64,000 bases of DNA, taken from NCBI RefSeq assembly GCF_000014805.1, contig NC_008570.1:3957501-4021500 (forward strand), written 5' to 3'. This DNA is from Aeromonas hydrophila subsp. hydrophila ATCC 7966 (GTDB lineage Bacteria > Pseudomonadota > Gammaproteobacteria > Enterobacterales > Aeromonadaceae). Shown here piece by piece: positions 35,572 through 44,181 of the stretch. Below the pieces are notes generated by a model. It was not told where the DNA came from. It saw only the letters and a program-made list of their open reading frames with translations, and ran no database searches. A program made the position numbers and the translations under genes. Each line of letters starts with the position of its first letter. Position 1 is the first letter of the stretch.

Positions 35572-35862
35572 ATGGGTCGTACCAAGCTGAAAATCTGGTT
35601 GCTGCTGCTGGGCTGGTTGTGGTTGCAACCGGTGCTGGCACAACATCCGCTGGAAGCCGACCTGCCCGGCCACAACCACGCCTGCGTCCTCTGCGCCCTG
35701 CATCTGGATGGCAAGCTGGCACTCACCCCAACCCTGGTCATCCCATCTTCACAAGTGATCATCGGCACGCTCGTTGATGCCGCCTTGCCCAAACCTCATG
35801 CCACCCCGTCAGGCCAGTGCCGTATTCGCGCGCCGCCACTGCTTCATCGCTTATCCGGCTAA
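35572..35862 (+). CDS. Small secreted Cys/His protein, possible zinc chaperone
   Basis: 96 residues. A signal peptide (LLLLGWLWLQPVLA) precedes a mature start with HPLEADLPGHNHACVLCALHLDG, which has His and CxxC groups able to hold zinc. The remainder is variable and ends RIRAPPLLHRLSG. It resembles small proteins annotated as zinc-uptake chaperones in related bacteria, but I infer this from pattern and position. It lies between ytfJ and zrgA. Confidence 0.6.
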   Translation: MGRTKLKIWLLLLGWLWLQPVLAQHPLEADLPGHNHACVLCALHLDGKLALTPTLVIPSSQVIIGTLVDAALPKPHATPSGQCRIRAPPLLHRLSG

Positions 35863-35897
35863 ATCCATTTTTCAATAAACTTTTCAAAGGATTAACG

Positions 35898-36464
35898 ATG
35901 AAAGCAGTCACCCTGTTACTGGCGGCCGCCGCGTTTGGCGTGCAGGCAAACCACGATGAACACGACAGTCACGGCCACGGCGCCCACGAGCACGGCCACG
36001 GTCACCTCAACCTGGTGCTCGATGGCAACCAGCTGATGATCGAGCTGCAGGCCCCCGCCGCCGATCTGGTGGGCTTCGAGCACGCCGCCAAGAGCGACGA
36101 GGAGAAGGCGCAATACGCCAAGGCCATGGCTCAACTCAAGCAACCCGATGCCCTGTTTCGCTTCGACCCAGCCGCCGGCTGCAAGCTAACCCAGCAGGAG
36201 CTGCAGGCCGCCAAGGAAGATCATGATCATGACCACCAGCAGTCTGACGGCAAACACGACGAACACCAGCACGACGACGCCGGTCACGCCGACATGGGCG
36301 CCATGTACACCTACACCTGCGCCACCCCGGCCAAACTCACCGGCCTTGAAGCGACCCTGTTCAGCGTCTATCCGAGCCTGGAGAAGCTGAGCGTGCAGGG
36401 CATCCTGCCCAGCGGCCAGACGGCAGGCGAGCTGACCCCCTCCGCCAACAAACTGAGCTGGTAA
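35898..36464 (+). CDS. zrgA: Zinc-binding periplasmic protein ZrgA (DUF2796)
   Basis: About 188 residues. A signal peptide (residues 1-17) is followed by a His-rich start (DEHDSHGHGAHEHGHGH), the DUF2796 body and a second His/Asp-rich loop (near 110-135; EDHDHDHQQSDGKHDEHQHD). ZrgA in V. cholerae is a periplasmic zinc-uptake component. The metal-rich runs and the ABC genes beside it fit that role. ATG 35898 follows AAAGGATTAACG; the longer frame from 35817 overlaps the previous gene. Confidence 0.87.
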   Translation: MKAVTLLLAAAAFGVQANHDEHDSHGHGAHEHGHGHLNLVLDGNQLMIELQAPAADLVGFEHAAKSDEEKAQYAKAMAQLKQPDALFRFDPAAGCKLTQQELQAAKEDHDHDHQQSDGKHDEHQHDDAGHADMGAMYTYTCATPAKLTGLEATLFSVYPSLEKLSVQGILPSGQTAGELTPSANKLSW

Positions 36465-36468
36465 CGCC

Positions 36469-37158
36469 ATGAAAAATGCCGTGGTTGAGATCCGCGATCT
36501 GGCCTTTGCCTGGCCGGGTCACGAGGTTGTACTCGATCTGCCCGCTCTCACCATCAGCGAGGGAGAGCGGGTGTTCATCAAGGGACCGTCCGGTTCGGGC
36601 AAGTCGACCCTGCTCGGCCTGCTGGCCGGGATCCAGACCGCCAACCACGGCACCCTGGAGGTGCTGGGCCAGCCGCTGGCCCGGCTCTCTGGCCGTGCCC
36701 GCGACAACTTCCGGGCGGCCAATCTGGGTTACATCTTCCAGCAGTTCAACCTGCTGCCGTTTTTATCCGTGCAGGACAACGTCACCAGCGCCCTCACCTT
36801 CTCCCCCGAGAAGCGGGCCCGGCTGCAAGGCAGCCCGGCCGATGAGGCGCGCCGCCTGCTGCGGGAATTGCAACTGCCCGAGGAGGCGCTGCACAGGCCC
36901 GTCCATGCCCTCAGCATCGGCCAGCAGCAACGGGTGGCCGCCGCCCGCGCGCTGATCGGCTCACCGCCGCTGGTGATCGCCGACGAGCCCACCTCGGCCC
37001 TCGATACCGACAATCGGGCCGCCTTCATCAAGCTGTTGTTCGAGGAGTGCAACAAGCAGGGTTCGACCCTGGTCTTCGTCAGCCACGACCCCTACCTCGA
37101 ACCGCTCTTCCCGCGGGTGGAAAACCTGCAACAACTGAACAGGAGGGCCGCATGCTAA
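36469..37158 (+). CDS. ABC transporter ATPase of the zinc locus
   Basis: 229 residues. Walker A KGPSGSGKSTLL (near 38), Q-loop YIFQQFNLLPFLS, signature LSIGQQQRVAAAR (LSGGQ variant with I in the third position) and Walker B LVIADEPTSALD are present. It is of the LolD/MacB type rather than ZnuC type. It overlaps the permease gene by 7 nt. Confidence 0.9.
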   Translation: MKNAVVEIRDLAFAWPGHEVVLDLPALTISEGERVFIKGPSGSGKSTLLGLLAGIQTANHGTLEVLGQPLARLSGRARDNFRAANLGYIFQQFNLLPFLSVQDNVTSALTFSPEKRARLQGSPADEARRLLRELQLPEEALHRPVHALSIGQQQRVAAARALIGSPPLVIADEPTSALDTDNRAAFIKLLFEECNKQGSTLVFVSHDPYLEPLFPRVENLQQLNRRAAC

Positions 37159-38399
37159 AACTCGCCCTGCAAAGCCTCTGGGCCCGTCGCCTCACCGCCG
37201 GGCTCACCCTGCTGGCCGTCGCCATCAGCGTCACCCTGCTGCTCGGGGTGGAGCGGGTGCGCAACCAGGCCCGCGAGAGCTTCGCCAATACGGTGTCGGG
37301 CACGGATCTCATCGTCGGTGCCCGCTCCGGCCAGGTGAACCTGCTGCTCTACTCGGTGTTTCGCATCGGCAATCCCACCAACAACGTGGGCTGGGATGCC
37401 TATCAGGCCATCAAGAACCAGCGCGGCATCGCCTGGACCATCCCGCTTTCCCTTGGCGACTCCCACAAGGGGTTTCGCGTGCTTGGCACCAATGGCGACT
37501 ACTTCACCCACCTGAAGTACGGCCAGCAGCAGGCGCTGGAGCTGCGTGAAGGGCGAGCGTTCGACACGCCGTTCGAGGCGGTGCTCGGCGCCCAGGTGGC
37601 AGAGAAGCTCGGTTATCACCTGGGGCAGTCCATCGTCATCGCCCACGGGGCCGGCAACACCTCGTTCAGCCAGCACGACAACCTGCCATTCAAGGTGGTG
37701 GGGATCCTGGCACCGACCGGTACCCCCATCGATCGCACCATCCATGTGCCGCTGGCCGGCATCGAGGCGATCCATCTGGGCTGGGACACCGGCCGTCACA
37801 GCAAGAACGTGACTGCCGAGCAGGCGCTGGCCCAGGATCTCACTCCCAAGACCATCACCGCCTTTATGGTAGGGCTCAGCAACCGGATATTGGCGTTCCA
37901 GCTGCAGCGCAGCGTCAACACCTACCGGGGCGAGCCGCTGATGGCGATCCTGCCGGGGGCCGCCCTGCAGGAGCTGTGGAGCCTGATGAGCGTGGCGGAG
38001 ACGGCGCTGTCGGTGATCGCCGGTTTCGTGGTGGTGGCGGGCCTCATCGGCATGCTGACCACCCTGCTGGCCGGTCTCAACGAGCGGCGCCGGGAGCTTG
38101 CCATCTTGCGATCCCTCGGCGCCGGCCCCGCTCACCTGTTCCTGCTGCTGGCGCTGGAGGCGATGGCCCTCACCACCGCCGGCATCGCGCTCGGGGTGGC
38201 GGTGCTCTACCTGGGGCAGGGGCTTGCCACCCCCTGGCTGCTCAGCCACTATGGCCTGCAATTGAGCCTGGGGCTGCCGAGCGCCCACGAATGGCTGCTG
38301 CTGGGGCTGGTCTGGCTGGCCGGCATGGTGATCGGCCTGTTGCCCGCGGCCCGCGCTTATCGCTACAGCCTGAGCGACGGCATGAGCATTCGCGTCTAG
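37152..38399 (+). CDS. FtsX-like ABC permease of the zinc locus
   Basis: 415 residues. An N-terminal membrane helix, a large periplasmic MacB-like domain (about 50-265) and three C-terminal helices with the FtsX motif (LNERRRELAILRSLGAGP) are visible. Such proteins usually perform mechanotransmission or lipoprotein work rather than classic import, so how the zrg system moves zinc is not obvious. ATG 37152 has AGGAGGG upstream. Confidence 0.88.
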   Translation: MLKLALQSLWARRLTAGLTLLAVAISVTLLLGVERVRNQARESFANTVSGTDLIVGARSGQVNLLLYSVFRIGNPTNNVGWDAYQAIKNQRGIAWTIPLSLGDSHKGFRVLGTNGDYFTHLKYGQQQALELREGRAFDTPFEAVLGAQVAEKLGYHLGQSIVIAHGAGNTSFSQHDNLPFKVVGILAPTGTPIDRTIHVPLAGIEAIHLGWDTGRHSKNVTAEQALAQDLTPKTITAFMVGLSNRILAFQLQRSVNTYRGEPLMAILPGAALQELWSLMSVAETALSVIAGFVVVAGLIGMLTTLLAGLNERRRELAILRSLGAGPAHLFLLLALEAMALTTAGIALGVAVLYLGQGLATPWLLSHYGLQLSLGLPSAHEWLLLGLVWLAGMVIGLLPAARAYRYSLSDGMSIRV

Positions 38400-38428
38400 C
38401 CAGACGCCCATAAAAACGAGAAGGACAG

Positions 38429-38908
38429 ATGATGAAGTGGAAAATTGTGGCGCTGCTGGCCGCCCTGCTGGCGCTGCCGGCCATGGCCGTGGAGTACAAG
38501 ACCATCGACTGGGATGTGCTCATTCCCGCCGGTGAAAAACTGCTGCCGCCTCCCCAGGTGAGCCACGACGGCAACCTTGCTTCGGTGCCGCAGCCGGTGG
38601 GCGGGGTCAACCAGAAGCTGGACAACCAAGAGGTGCGCATCCCGGGCTTCGTGGTGCCGCTGGAGGGGGATGCCAAGAAGATCACCGCCTTCCTGCTGGT
38701 GCCCTACTTCGGCGCCTGCATCCATGTGCCGCCCCCGCCCACCAACCAGGTGGTCTACGTGAGCTACCCCAAGGGAGCGCCGGTGGACGATCTGTGGGAC
38801 GCTATCTGGGTGAAAGGCAAGATGCGCACAGTCAGCTCCAGCCACGAGATGGCCACCGCCTCCTACTCCATGGAGGCGGTCGAGGTGAGCGTCTACGAAG
38901 AGCAGTAA
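38429..38908 (+). CDS. DUF3299 secreted protein of the zinc locus
   Basis: 159 residues with a signal peptide (LLAALLALPAMA). The mature part is a DUF3299 domain: IPGFVVPLEGDAKKITAFLL and YFGACIHVPPPPTNQVVYV. The single Cys and His in GACIHVPPPP may bind metal. Function is unknown; it is the last gene before a strong terminator and so completes the operon. Confidence 0.85.
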   Translation: MMKWKIVALLAALLALPAMAVEYKTIDWDVLIPAGEKLLPPPQVSHDGNLASVPQPVGGVNQKLDNQEVRIPGFVVPLEGDAKKITAFLLVPYFGACIHVPPPPTNQVVYVSYPKGAPVDDLWDAIWVKGKMRTVSSSHEMATASYSMEAVEVSVYEEQ

Positions 38909-38918
38909 CCAGGCACAC

Positions 38919-38943
38919 ACGGCCTCCCTCGGGAGGCCGTTTT
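38919..38943 (+). terminator. Terminator of the zinc locus
   Basis: A 10-bp perfect stem ACGGCCTCCC/GGGAGGCCGT around TC, followed by TTTG. Confidence 0.85.
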
Positions 38944-39047
38944 GTTATCCGCGACGACCAGATCCCGGCCAGCCCCTGCCTGAGGGATTGCCCGCCATCC
39001 CGGTTGGAGTAACATTCAAGGCTAGACCTTGCGATCACGGAGCCAGC

Positions 39048-39914
39048 ATGGCTGACCTGCCCCCGCCCAAGAAAGAGAGTTCCATCCTGAGCAGCCAGGA
39101 GCAGACCCTGCGCCTGGCCCGCAGCCGCGGTATCGACGGCATGCTCACCCGCAACAGCGACAGCACCTTCGAACAGCGCGCCACCTTTCGCCAGCTGGCG
39201 GATCAGGCCGCCCGCCAGCGCAACCTGGAAGCCATCATGGTGATGGCCTCCCGCCACTGCGAGGAGACGGCCGCCGGCGGCGAGATGGACAGCGACTGGC
39301 TGACCCGCTTCCTGCAACTGGCGGAAGACATCAGCATGGTGCCGATGCAGCAGCTGTGGGGCCGCATCTTCGCCATCGAGATCGCCACCCCAGGCCGCTT
39401 CTCCATCCGCGCGCTCTCCACCTTGAAGGAGATGACCCAGCGCGAGGCCCAGCTGTTCCAGCGCATCTGCTCCCTCTCCTGCCACTACGTGGGCAGCGAC
39501 GAGCAGCGCCTGCTGCTGGGGCTGCACAAGGGAGCCAGCCTGCTCAGCCGCGCCCGGGTGACCCGGCTCGGCCTTGGCAAGTACCGCATCCCCTACAACG
39601 CCCTGCTGCAGCTGTTCGAACTCGGCTTGCTGCACCGGGGCGAGCTGGAATCCGGCCCGCTGCCCGCCGACGGGGTGGAGCTGGAGTTCGGCGATCAGCG
39701 CTGGCGCCTGCAGCGCAAGCAGGCCAACATCACCCTGCTCTACTACCGGCTGACCCCGGTCGGCAACGAGCTCGCCCAGCTGCTGCAAGAGCCACCGCTG
39801 GAGGAGTACCTGCAGGATCTGAAAACCGTGCTGGTGCAAGGGCTGCAGATCGAGACCATGATGCGGACCCCGCCCGCCGGGCCTGAGCCTGCCCCGGCCG
39901 ACCCTGCCCCCTGA
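39048..39914 (+). CDS. TIGR03899-type protein of unknown function
   Basis: 288 residues, soluble. The region about 45-140 (QLWGRIFAIEIATPGRFSIRALSTLK) and 145-240 resembles the TIGR03899 / DUF2806-like family found in Vibrio and relatives. No catalytic motif is evident. ATG 39048 follows GGAG at 6 nt; the longer frame has no ribosome site. It stands alone between two hairpins. Confidence 0.7.
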   Translation: MADLPPPKKESSILSSQEQTLRLARSRGIDGMLTRNSDSTFEQRATFRQLADQAARQRNLEAIMVMASRHCEETAAGGEMDSDWLTRFLQLAEDISMVPMQQLWGRIFAIEIATPGRFSIRALSTLKEMTQREAQLFQRICSLSCHYVGSDEQRLLLGLHKGASLLSRARVTRLGLGKYRIPYNALLQLFELGLLHRGELESGPLPADGVELEFGDQRWRLQRKQANITLLYYRLTPVGNELAQLLQEPPLEEYLQDLKTVLVQGLQIETMMRTPPAGPEPAPADPAP

Positions 39915-39920
39915 TCCCCT

Positions 39921-39940
39921 GGAGCCCGCCCCCGGGCTCC
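39921..39940 (+). terminator. Terminator after the TIGR03899 gene
   Basis: An 8-bp stem GGAGCCCG/CGGGCTCC, loop CCCC, then GTCGTTT. Confidence 0.65.
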
Positions 39941-40177
39941 GTCGTTTCGCACACCGCCGCAGCATCTTGCGAAATAGTGGCCTGCCGTTGCCAAAACGGT
40001 TCTCGAAATGCGAATCCTTCTCCATTGTGCTGCCGATGATGGCCCTCCTGGCTGAGCCAAGCTGACTCGTTTCACCTTCATCACCCGCTATTCACAAAAT
40101 AATCATCAATCTCTGCGTGCTGGCTCATGACTTGCATTTGCCATGCATCTTTCCAGCAACCTTGTTCCGGAGCCACC

Positions 40178-41806
40178 ATGAGAATCAATCAACCCGTTAC
40201 CCAGCGCGAACGCCTCTATCCGGAGCACCAGAGCCTGATCTCCACCACGGATCTGGAGAGCCGCATCACCTATGCCAACGACGAGTTTTGCCATATCGCC
40301 GGCTTCAATCTGGAGGAGCTGCAAGGGGAGCACCACAACCTGGTGCGCCACCCGGATATGCCCAAGCAGGCCTTCGCCGATCTCTGGCACCATATTCGGG
40401 CCGGCAAAAGCTGGATGGGGCCGGTGAAGAATCGCTGCAAGAATGGCGATCACTACTGGGTCAGCGCCTTCGTCACACCGATCAAGGATGCCCAAGGCAA
40501 GGTGGTGGAGTATCAATCGGTGCGTACCGCCCCCAGTGAGGAGATCAAGCAGCGGGCCGAGCGCATCTATGCCGGGCTGCGCGCTGACAAGGCCCCGCTG
40601 GCGCTCCGGCTGCCGACCTTCTCCCACACGCTGGCGATCGGGCTCTGCCTGCTGCTGAGCCTGACGACCATGGTTGCGCTGGGGTATCAGCAGGCTGCGC
40701 TCTGGCAGCTGGCCCTAGCGGCCATACCGCTGCTGCTGGCAGCCATGATCACCCATGCCTTGGCCCGTCGCCTCGGCAAGCTCGACAAGATGGCCCGCAG
40801 CCGTTTCGACAACCCGCTGATGCAGCTGCTCTACACCAACAAGGTGGACAACATCGCCGCCATCGAGCTCGCCATGCTGATGAATCAGGCCGAGTTCAAC
40901 GCCGTGCTGGCGCGCACCCAGCAGACCTGCAGCCGGATCCTGCGCTCGGCCGAAGGCGATCTGCGCAATGCCGAGTCCATCACCAGCAACCTGCAGCAAC
41001 AACAGGCCGAGACCAATCAGGTCGCCACCGCCATCACCCAGATGGCCGAGTCGATCCACGAGGTCTCCCACAGCTCCACCGCCGCCTCCGGCCTGCTCGA
41101 TGAAACCGCCGAGCTGTTCCGGGAAGGCAACCGCAGCGTGCAGGAGACCATAGGGGCGGTCGAGGGGATGCACAGCGAGCTGACCACTTCAAAAACGGTG
41201 ATCCACACTCTGGCGGCACAGTGCCGGGACATCGACGGCATTCTCGATGTCATCAACAGCATCGCCAACCAGACCAATCTGCTCGCCCTCAATGCAGCCA
41301 TCGAGGCAGCCCGGGCCGGCGAGGCGGGCCGCGGCTTCTCGGTGGTGGCGGACGAGATCAGATCCTTGGCCATCAAGACCCAGTCCTCCACCGGCGAAAT
41401 CCAGAAGATGATCACCCTGCTGCAGGCCAGTGCAGGCAATGCCGAACTGGCGATGGAGAAAGGGGGCGCGCTCTCCGCCAGTTGCCAGCAGAAGGCCTCC
41501 GCCACCGGCACCATACTGCAGCAGATCAACAGCATGTTGCAGCAGGTCGCCTCCGGCAGCAGCCAGATAGCCCAGGCCGTGCAGGAACAATCCCAGGTCA
41601 CTGCCGATATCGATCGCAACGTGCTCAGCATCAAGACCCTGGCCGATGACTCAAGCCAAGGTAGTCAGCATGCCGTCCACGGCATCAACCAGCTGGTGCG
41701 ACAGCTGAGTGACCTGGATCGGCTGGTACGCCAGTTCCAGCAGCAGCCCGTCCCCCATCAATTCGACAACCCCAGACCCAGCGGCCAAGTAGTGCTGGCC
41801 CGCTGA
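40178..41806 (+). CDS. Aer-like methyl-accepting chemotaxis protein with PAS domain
   Basis: About 542 residues. An N-terminal PAS domain (about 15-120; [29 protein letters not shown]) is followed by two membrane helices (about 150-190) and a cytoplasmic signalling domain (about 240-520). The receptor hairpin [26 protein letters not shown] is intact (quoted region around residues 368-390). It resembles the Aer redox/aerotaxis receptor, which has no periplasmic sensor. Whether it binds FAD cannot be read here. ATG 40178 follows GGAG; an in-frame GTG/ATG further upstream is not favoured. No che genes are nearby. Confidence 0.9.
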   Translation: MRINQPVTQRERLYPEHQSLISTTDLESRITYANDEFCHIAGFNLEELQGEHHNLVRHPDMPKQAFADLWHHIRAGKSWMGPVKNRCKNGDHYWVSAFVTPIKDAQGKVVEYQSVRTAPSEEIKQRAERIYAGLRADKAPLALRLPTFSHTLAIGLCLLLSLTTMVALGYQQAALWQLALAAIPLLLAAMITHALARRLGKLDKMARSRFDNPLMQLLYTNKVDNIAAIELAMLMNQAEFNAVLARTQQTCSRILRSAEGDLRNAESITSNLQQQQAETNQVATAITQMAESIHEVSHSSTAASGLLDETAELFREGNRSVQETIGAVEGMHSELTTSKTVIHTLAAQCRDIDGILDVINSIANQTNLLALNAAIEAARAGEAGRGFSVVADEIRSLAIKTQSSTGEIQKMITLLQASAGNAELAMEKGGALSASCQQKASATGTILQQINSMLQQVASGSSQIAQAVQEQSQVTADIDRNVLSIKTLADDSSQGSQHAVHGINQLVRQLSDLDRLVRQFQQQPVPHQFDNPRPSGQVVLAR

Positions 41807-41836
41807 CCTCAAGAGCGTGCGCTAACAACAAAAAAA

Positions 41837-41863
41837 GGCCCCTGTCGTCACCGGCAGCGGGCC
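41837..41863 (+). terminator. Possible imperfect terminator after the chemoreceptor
   Basis: GGCCC and GGGCC arms with internal CTG/CAG pairing form an imperfect hairpin; the T tract is weak (CATTTATC). The region 41864-42077 shows no gene. Confidence 0.4.
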
Positions 41864-42077
41864 CATTTATCTCTGGTGGGGCATGCAGAGCTGACCGAAT
41901 GGAGACGCCCACGCCATCACGGCCCCAGCCTTGATGCCCTCCCCCTGGCTTCTGCACTACATCTCACTCAACAGCGTGATGGCCCCGCAGTTCATTCCCT
42001 GTCCAGATACGCAGCGAGCATTGAGCAAACAAGGGCGCTGAGCTCCCCACATCGCCCGACCACCACCCGATGGCAGC

Positions 42078-42245
42078 TCAATTTATTGATCCTGCCCGAG
42101 AAATCACCCACTCCCCCTTCCCTAACCGGCTCCGTTCGGTAACATGGCCATCAGACCCCCTCTTGTCGGAGCAGCCATGTACCAGACCAGAGCAACACCG
42201 CAGGGAACGCGCAGCAGACTGGAGGCTGAAATTCAGGGGCGGTAG
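42078..42245 (+). repeat. Dispersed element, copy A
   Basis: Shares with copy C (60112-60284) an upstream block starting AATTTRTTGATCC, the GTCGGAG ribosome site, and a 22-codon frame; the last 37 nt of the A/C match (through the stop plus CC) are identical. Copy B (43817-43910) shares the ribosome site and the frame only. No terminal inverted repeats were found. Confidence 0.85.
42177..42245 (+). CDS. 22-codon small ORF, copy A
   Basis: ATG follows GGAG at 5 nt. The peptide begins MYQTRATPQG and ends RSRLEAEIQGR before TAG. Length and C-terminus are conserved in the copies at 43833 and 60216. I do not recognise it. It may be a translated leader for the gene at 42290, or a mark of an insertion element. 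Coding status is inferred from three conserved frames with ribosome sites. Confidence 0.55.
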   Translation: MYQTRATPQGTRSRLEAEIQGR

Positions 42246-42289
42246 CCTTGCCTGAATGTTGGGAAGATCACGACCAAAGGGGGAAAAGT

Positions 42290-42688
42290 TTGAAAAGAAA
42301 ACCAATAATAAAGCTTTCTCATACTCAAGAAGTTATCAAGTTATTTGATTCAATAAGCCAAGATGCGAACTTACCTGATACATATTACGAGATGTCTCGT
42401 TATATAAGCTCACCTGAATATGATGAAATGAATCTGTATGAAATTTCTTTTGAACCTTATTTATCTATAGCTAAGCAATGTGGTATGAATTTTTTTGCCC
42501 TGTATCGGAGCAAACAACGAATATATCTTATTCATTGTAACGATGCCGGTCATCCCCCACCTCGATGGGAAGCGCATCCTATCAAATTATCTCAACTTAA
42601 GGATATTGAGTTGATGATGTTTTTAATGCGAGACCACGCCTATCAATTGACGCTTAGGAATAAGCAAGGTTTAGCCTATGAAATTTAA
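42290..42688 (+). CDS. Orphan protein of unknown function
   Basis: 132 residues. No domain is recognised. It is notably AT-rich compared with its neighbours and looks horizontally acquired. Acidic/aromatic stretches such as EMSRYISSPEYDEMNLYE and an MNFFALYRSKQRIYLIH core suggest a small globular alpha/beta protein. TTG 42290 is chosen because GGGG precedes it at about 8 nt; an in-frame TTG at 42248 right after the small ORF stop is an alternative. An immunity-type role is possible but unsupported. Confidence 0.55.
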   Translation: MKRKPIIKLSHTQEVIKLFDSISQDANLPDTYYEMSRYISSPEYDEMNLYEISFEPYLSIAKQCGMNFFALYRSKQRIYLIHCNDAGHPPPRWEAHPIKLSQLKDIELMMFLMRDHAYQLTLRNKQGLAYEI

Positions 42689-42793
42689 ACCATTCAATAT
42701 TCCTACATAGACAAACCGATAATATTGATAGCATATCATTGCCACACTTGTCTTAGTATCAATCATTAAAAAACCACAACCATCATATTCAAC

Positions 42794-43750
42794 ATGAAAG
42801 TTCTATTAATATTTTTTGGTTTTCTCTTTTTGACGAGTTCGGTGAACTCTGAGGAGATCATGACTCGCACTGCGAGCAGGGATGATGGTTCGTCTATATC
42901 CTATTATCTTGTCCAACATGCCCATGACACAGATACACTGCTGTTGATCCTGCAAGGCTCTGATTGCAACAGCGTGCTTAACATAGACTCGATACACTCT
43001 GACTATAAAAATGTTTGGCCAGAAGCTGATATTCTGCTGGTCGAAAAGTACGGCATTGACAGCAAATTAGAATACAGTACCGATCCGGCACGCAAGGATT
43101 GTCCTGCTCAGTATCTTGAAAAGGACAGCCCTGCGCAGCGAGTCGCGGATATTAAGGTGGTACTCGATACCGTTCGAAAAAATGGGCAATACAAGACATT
43201 TATCCTCTTGGGCGGCAGCGAAGGGGCCGTTATCGCCAACTTGGTGACCGCTGATGTTGACTATATCGATGCTACCATCGCCTTTAATGGCGGTGGCCGC
43301 TGGTTTATCGATGACGTCTCACACAGCATCGCTGCAGAGCATAAAAAAACCGCAGCGGCGAGAAAAGATATCGACGATTTTAAAGGGTTTGCCGAGCATG
43401 TTCTCAACAGCAAACCATTTGAGCTTGAGGTGAGCGGACATGGTTATCATTGGTGGCAGCAGATGCTCTCCCTCGATCAGCTTGATACCCTGCAAAACGT
43501 AAAATCTCCTTTGCTGATCGTTCAGGGAGGGAGAGACACGTCGGTATCACCGCAAAAAACAGATGAATTGTGGCAGCGCCTTAAAGACCTAGGGAAAAAC
43601 AATATTGAATATCGGCGTTACGAAAAACTCGATCATGGATTGAAGGACAGTGACGGGAAAAACCTGCGTAAAGAGGTCGTTAGCGATATGAATATGTGGT
43701 TAAAGTCGAAGCTAGGTAACCCAACCAATAACCCAGCGTCAGCTGATTGA
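42794..43750 (+). CDS. Secreted alpha/beta hydrolase
   Basis: 318 residues. The hydrophobic start (LLIFFGFLFLTSSVNS) is a signal peptide. A nucleophile elbow G-G-S-E-G near 149, an acid in QGGRDTSVSP and a base in KLDHGLK give a full catalytic triad. Substrate is unknown. GC content is intermediate, lower than the core genes. No ribosome site is obvious before the ATG. It lies in the AT-rich patch between copies A and B of the dispersed element. Confidence 0.8.
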   Translation: MKVLLIFFGFLFLTSSVNSEEIMTRTASRDDGSSISYYLVQHAHDTDTLLLILQGSDCNSVLNIDSIHSDYKNVWPEADILLVEKYGIDSKLEYSTDPARKDCPAQYLEKDSPAQRVADIKVVLDTVRKNGQYKTFILLGGSEGAVIANLVTADVDYIDATIAFNGGGRWFIDDVSHSIAAEHKKTAAARKDIDDFKGFAEHVLNSKPFELEVSGHGYHWWQQMLSLDQLDTLQNVKSPLLIVQGGRDTSVSPQKTDELWQRLKDLGKNNIEYRRYEKLDHGLKDSDGKNLRKEVVSDMNMWLKSKLGNPTNNPASAD

Positions 43751-43816
43751 GGTAGGATGGAGCTGGCGGGTCAATCTCCGCTTTAGACTAACGACAAGCA
43801 GTTAATTAATTTACCT

Positions 43817-43910
43817 CTCGTCGGAGTTATCCATGAGCCAGACCGGAGCCATATCGCAGGGAAAGCGCAGCAAGCTCGAGGCTGGAATTCAGGGGCGGTA
43901 GCGTTGCCTG
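43817..43910 (+). repeat. Dispersed element, copy B
   Basis: CTCGTCGGAG followed by a 22-codon frame and GCGTTGCCTGA after the stop, as in copy A (CCTTGCCTGA). Upstream of CTCGTCGGAG it is not alike to the other copies. Confidence 0.8.
43833..43901 (+). CDS. 22-codon small ORF, copy B
   Basis: ATG follows GGAG at 6 nt. The peptide begins MSQTGAISQGK and ends RSKLEAGIQGR before TAG. The length is the same as copies A and C although many codons differ, so indels have been avoided. The next gene starts 280 nt downstream. Confidence 0.55.
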   Translation: MSQTGAISQGKRSKLEAGIQGR

Positions 43911-44181
43911 ATGAAACCGGCACACGAGTGGCTACACGCTAGGTATTACTCAAAATGGTGATAGTCCTTATTTTATTATCTATGTTTTTCTCTGCGGAAA
44001 GGTATAGCGAAAAGAATAATCCAAGCGAGTAAGTCACTATATCAGAGATAGTCGAATAAGATTATAATTTAAATTAATACTTCTATTTATTGAACAGAGT
44101 TTCATGGAAGGCTAGATTGTCAAATCCGTACCGCTTTCCATCTAATTACCAGTATATTCACATACAAACCAAGAGTTATAT
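43911..44181. other. AT-rich intergenic leader of the AAA-TOPRIM gene
   Basis: 270 nt of markedly AT-rich DNA between copy B and the AAA-TOPRIM gene. Only tiny frames are seen; several TATAAT-like words occur (for example near 44061) but none forms a clear promoter. Confidence 0.5.

Noticed and set aside
39960-40177. sigma54 promoter for the chemoreceptor (TGGC ... TTGC near 39980)
   Set aside because: The spacing between the GG and GC doublets is one base short.
42078-42245. Miniature inverted-repeat transposon (MITE)
   Set aside because: No terminal inverted repeats or target duplications could be seen at the block borders.
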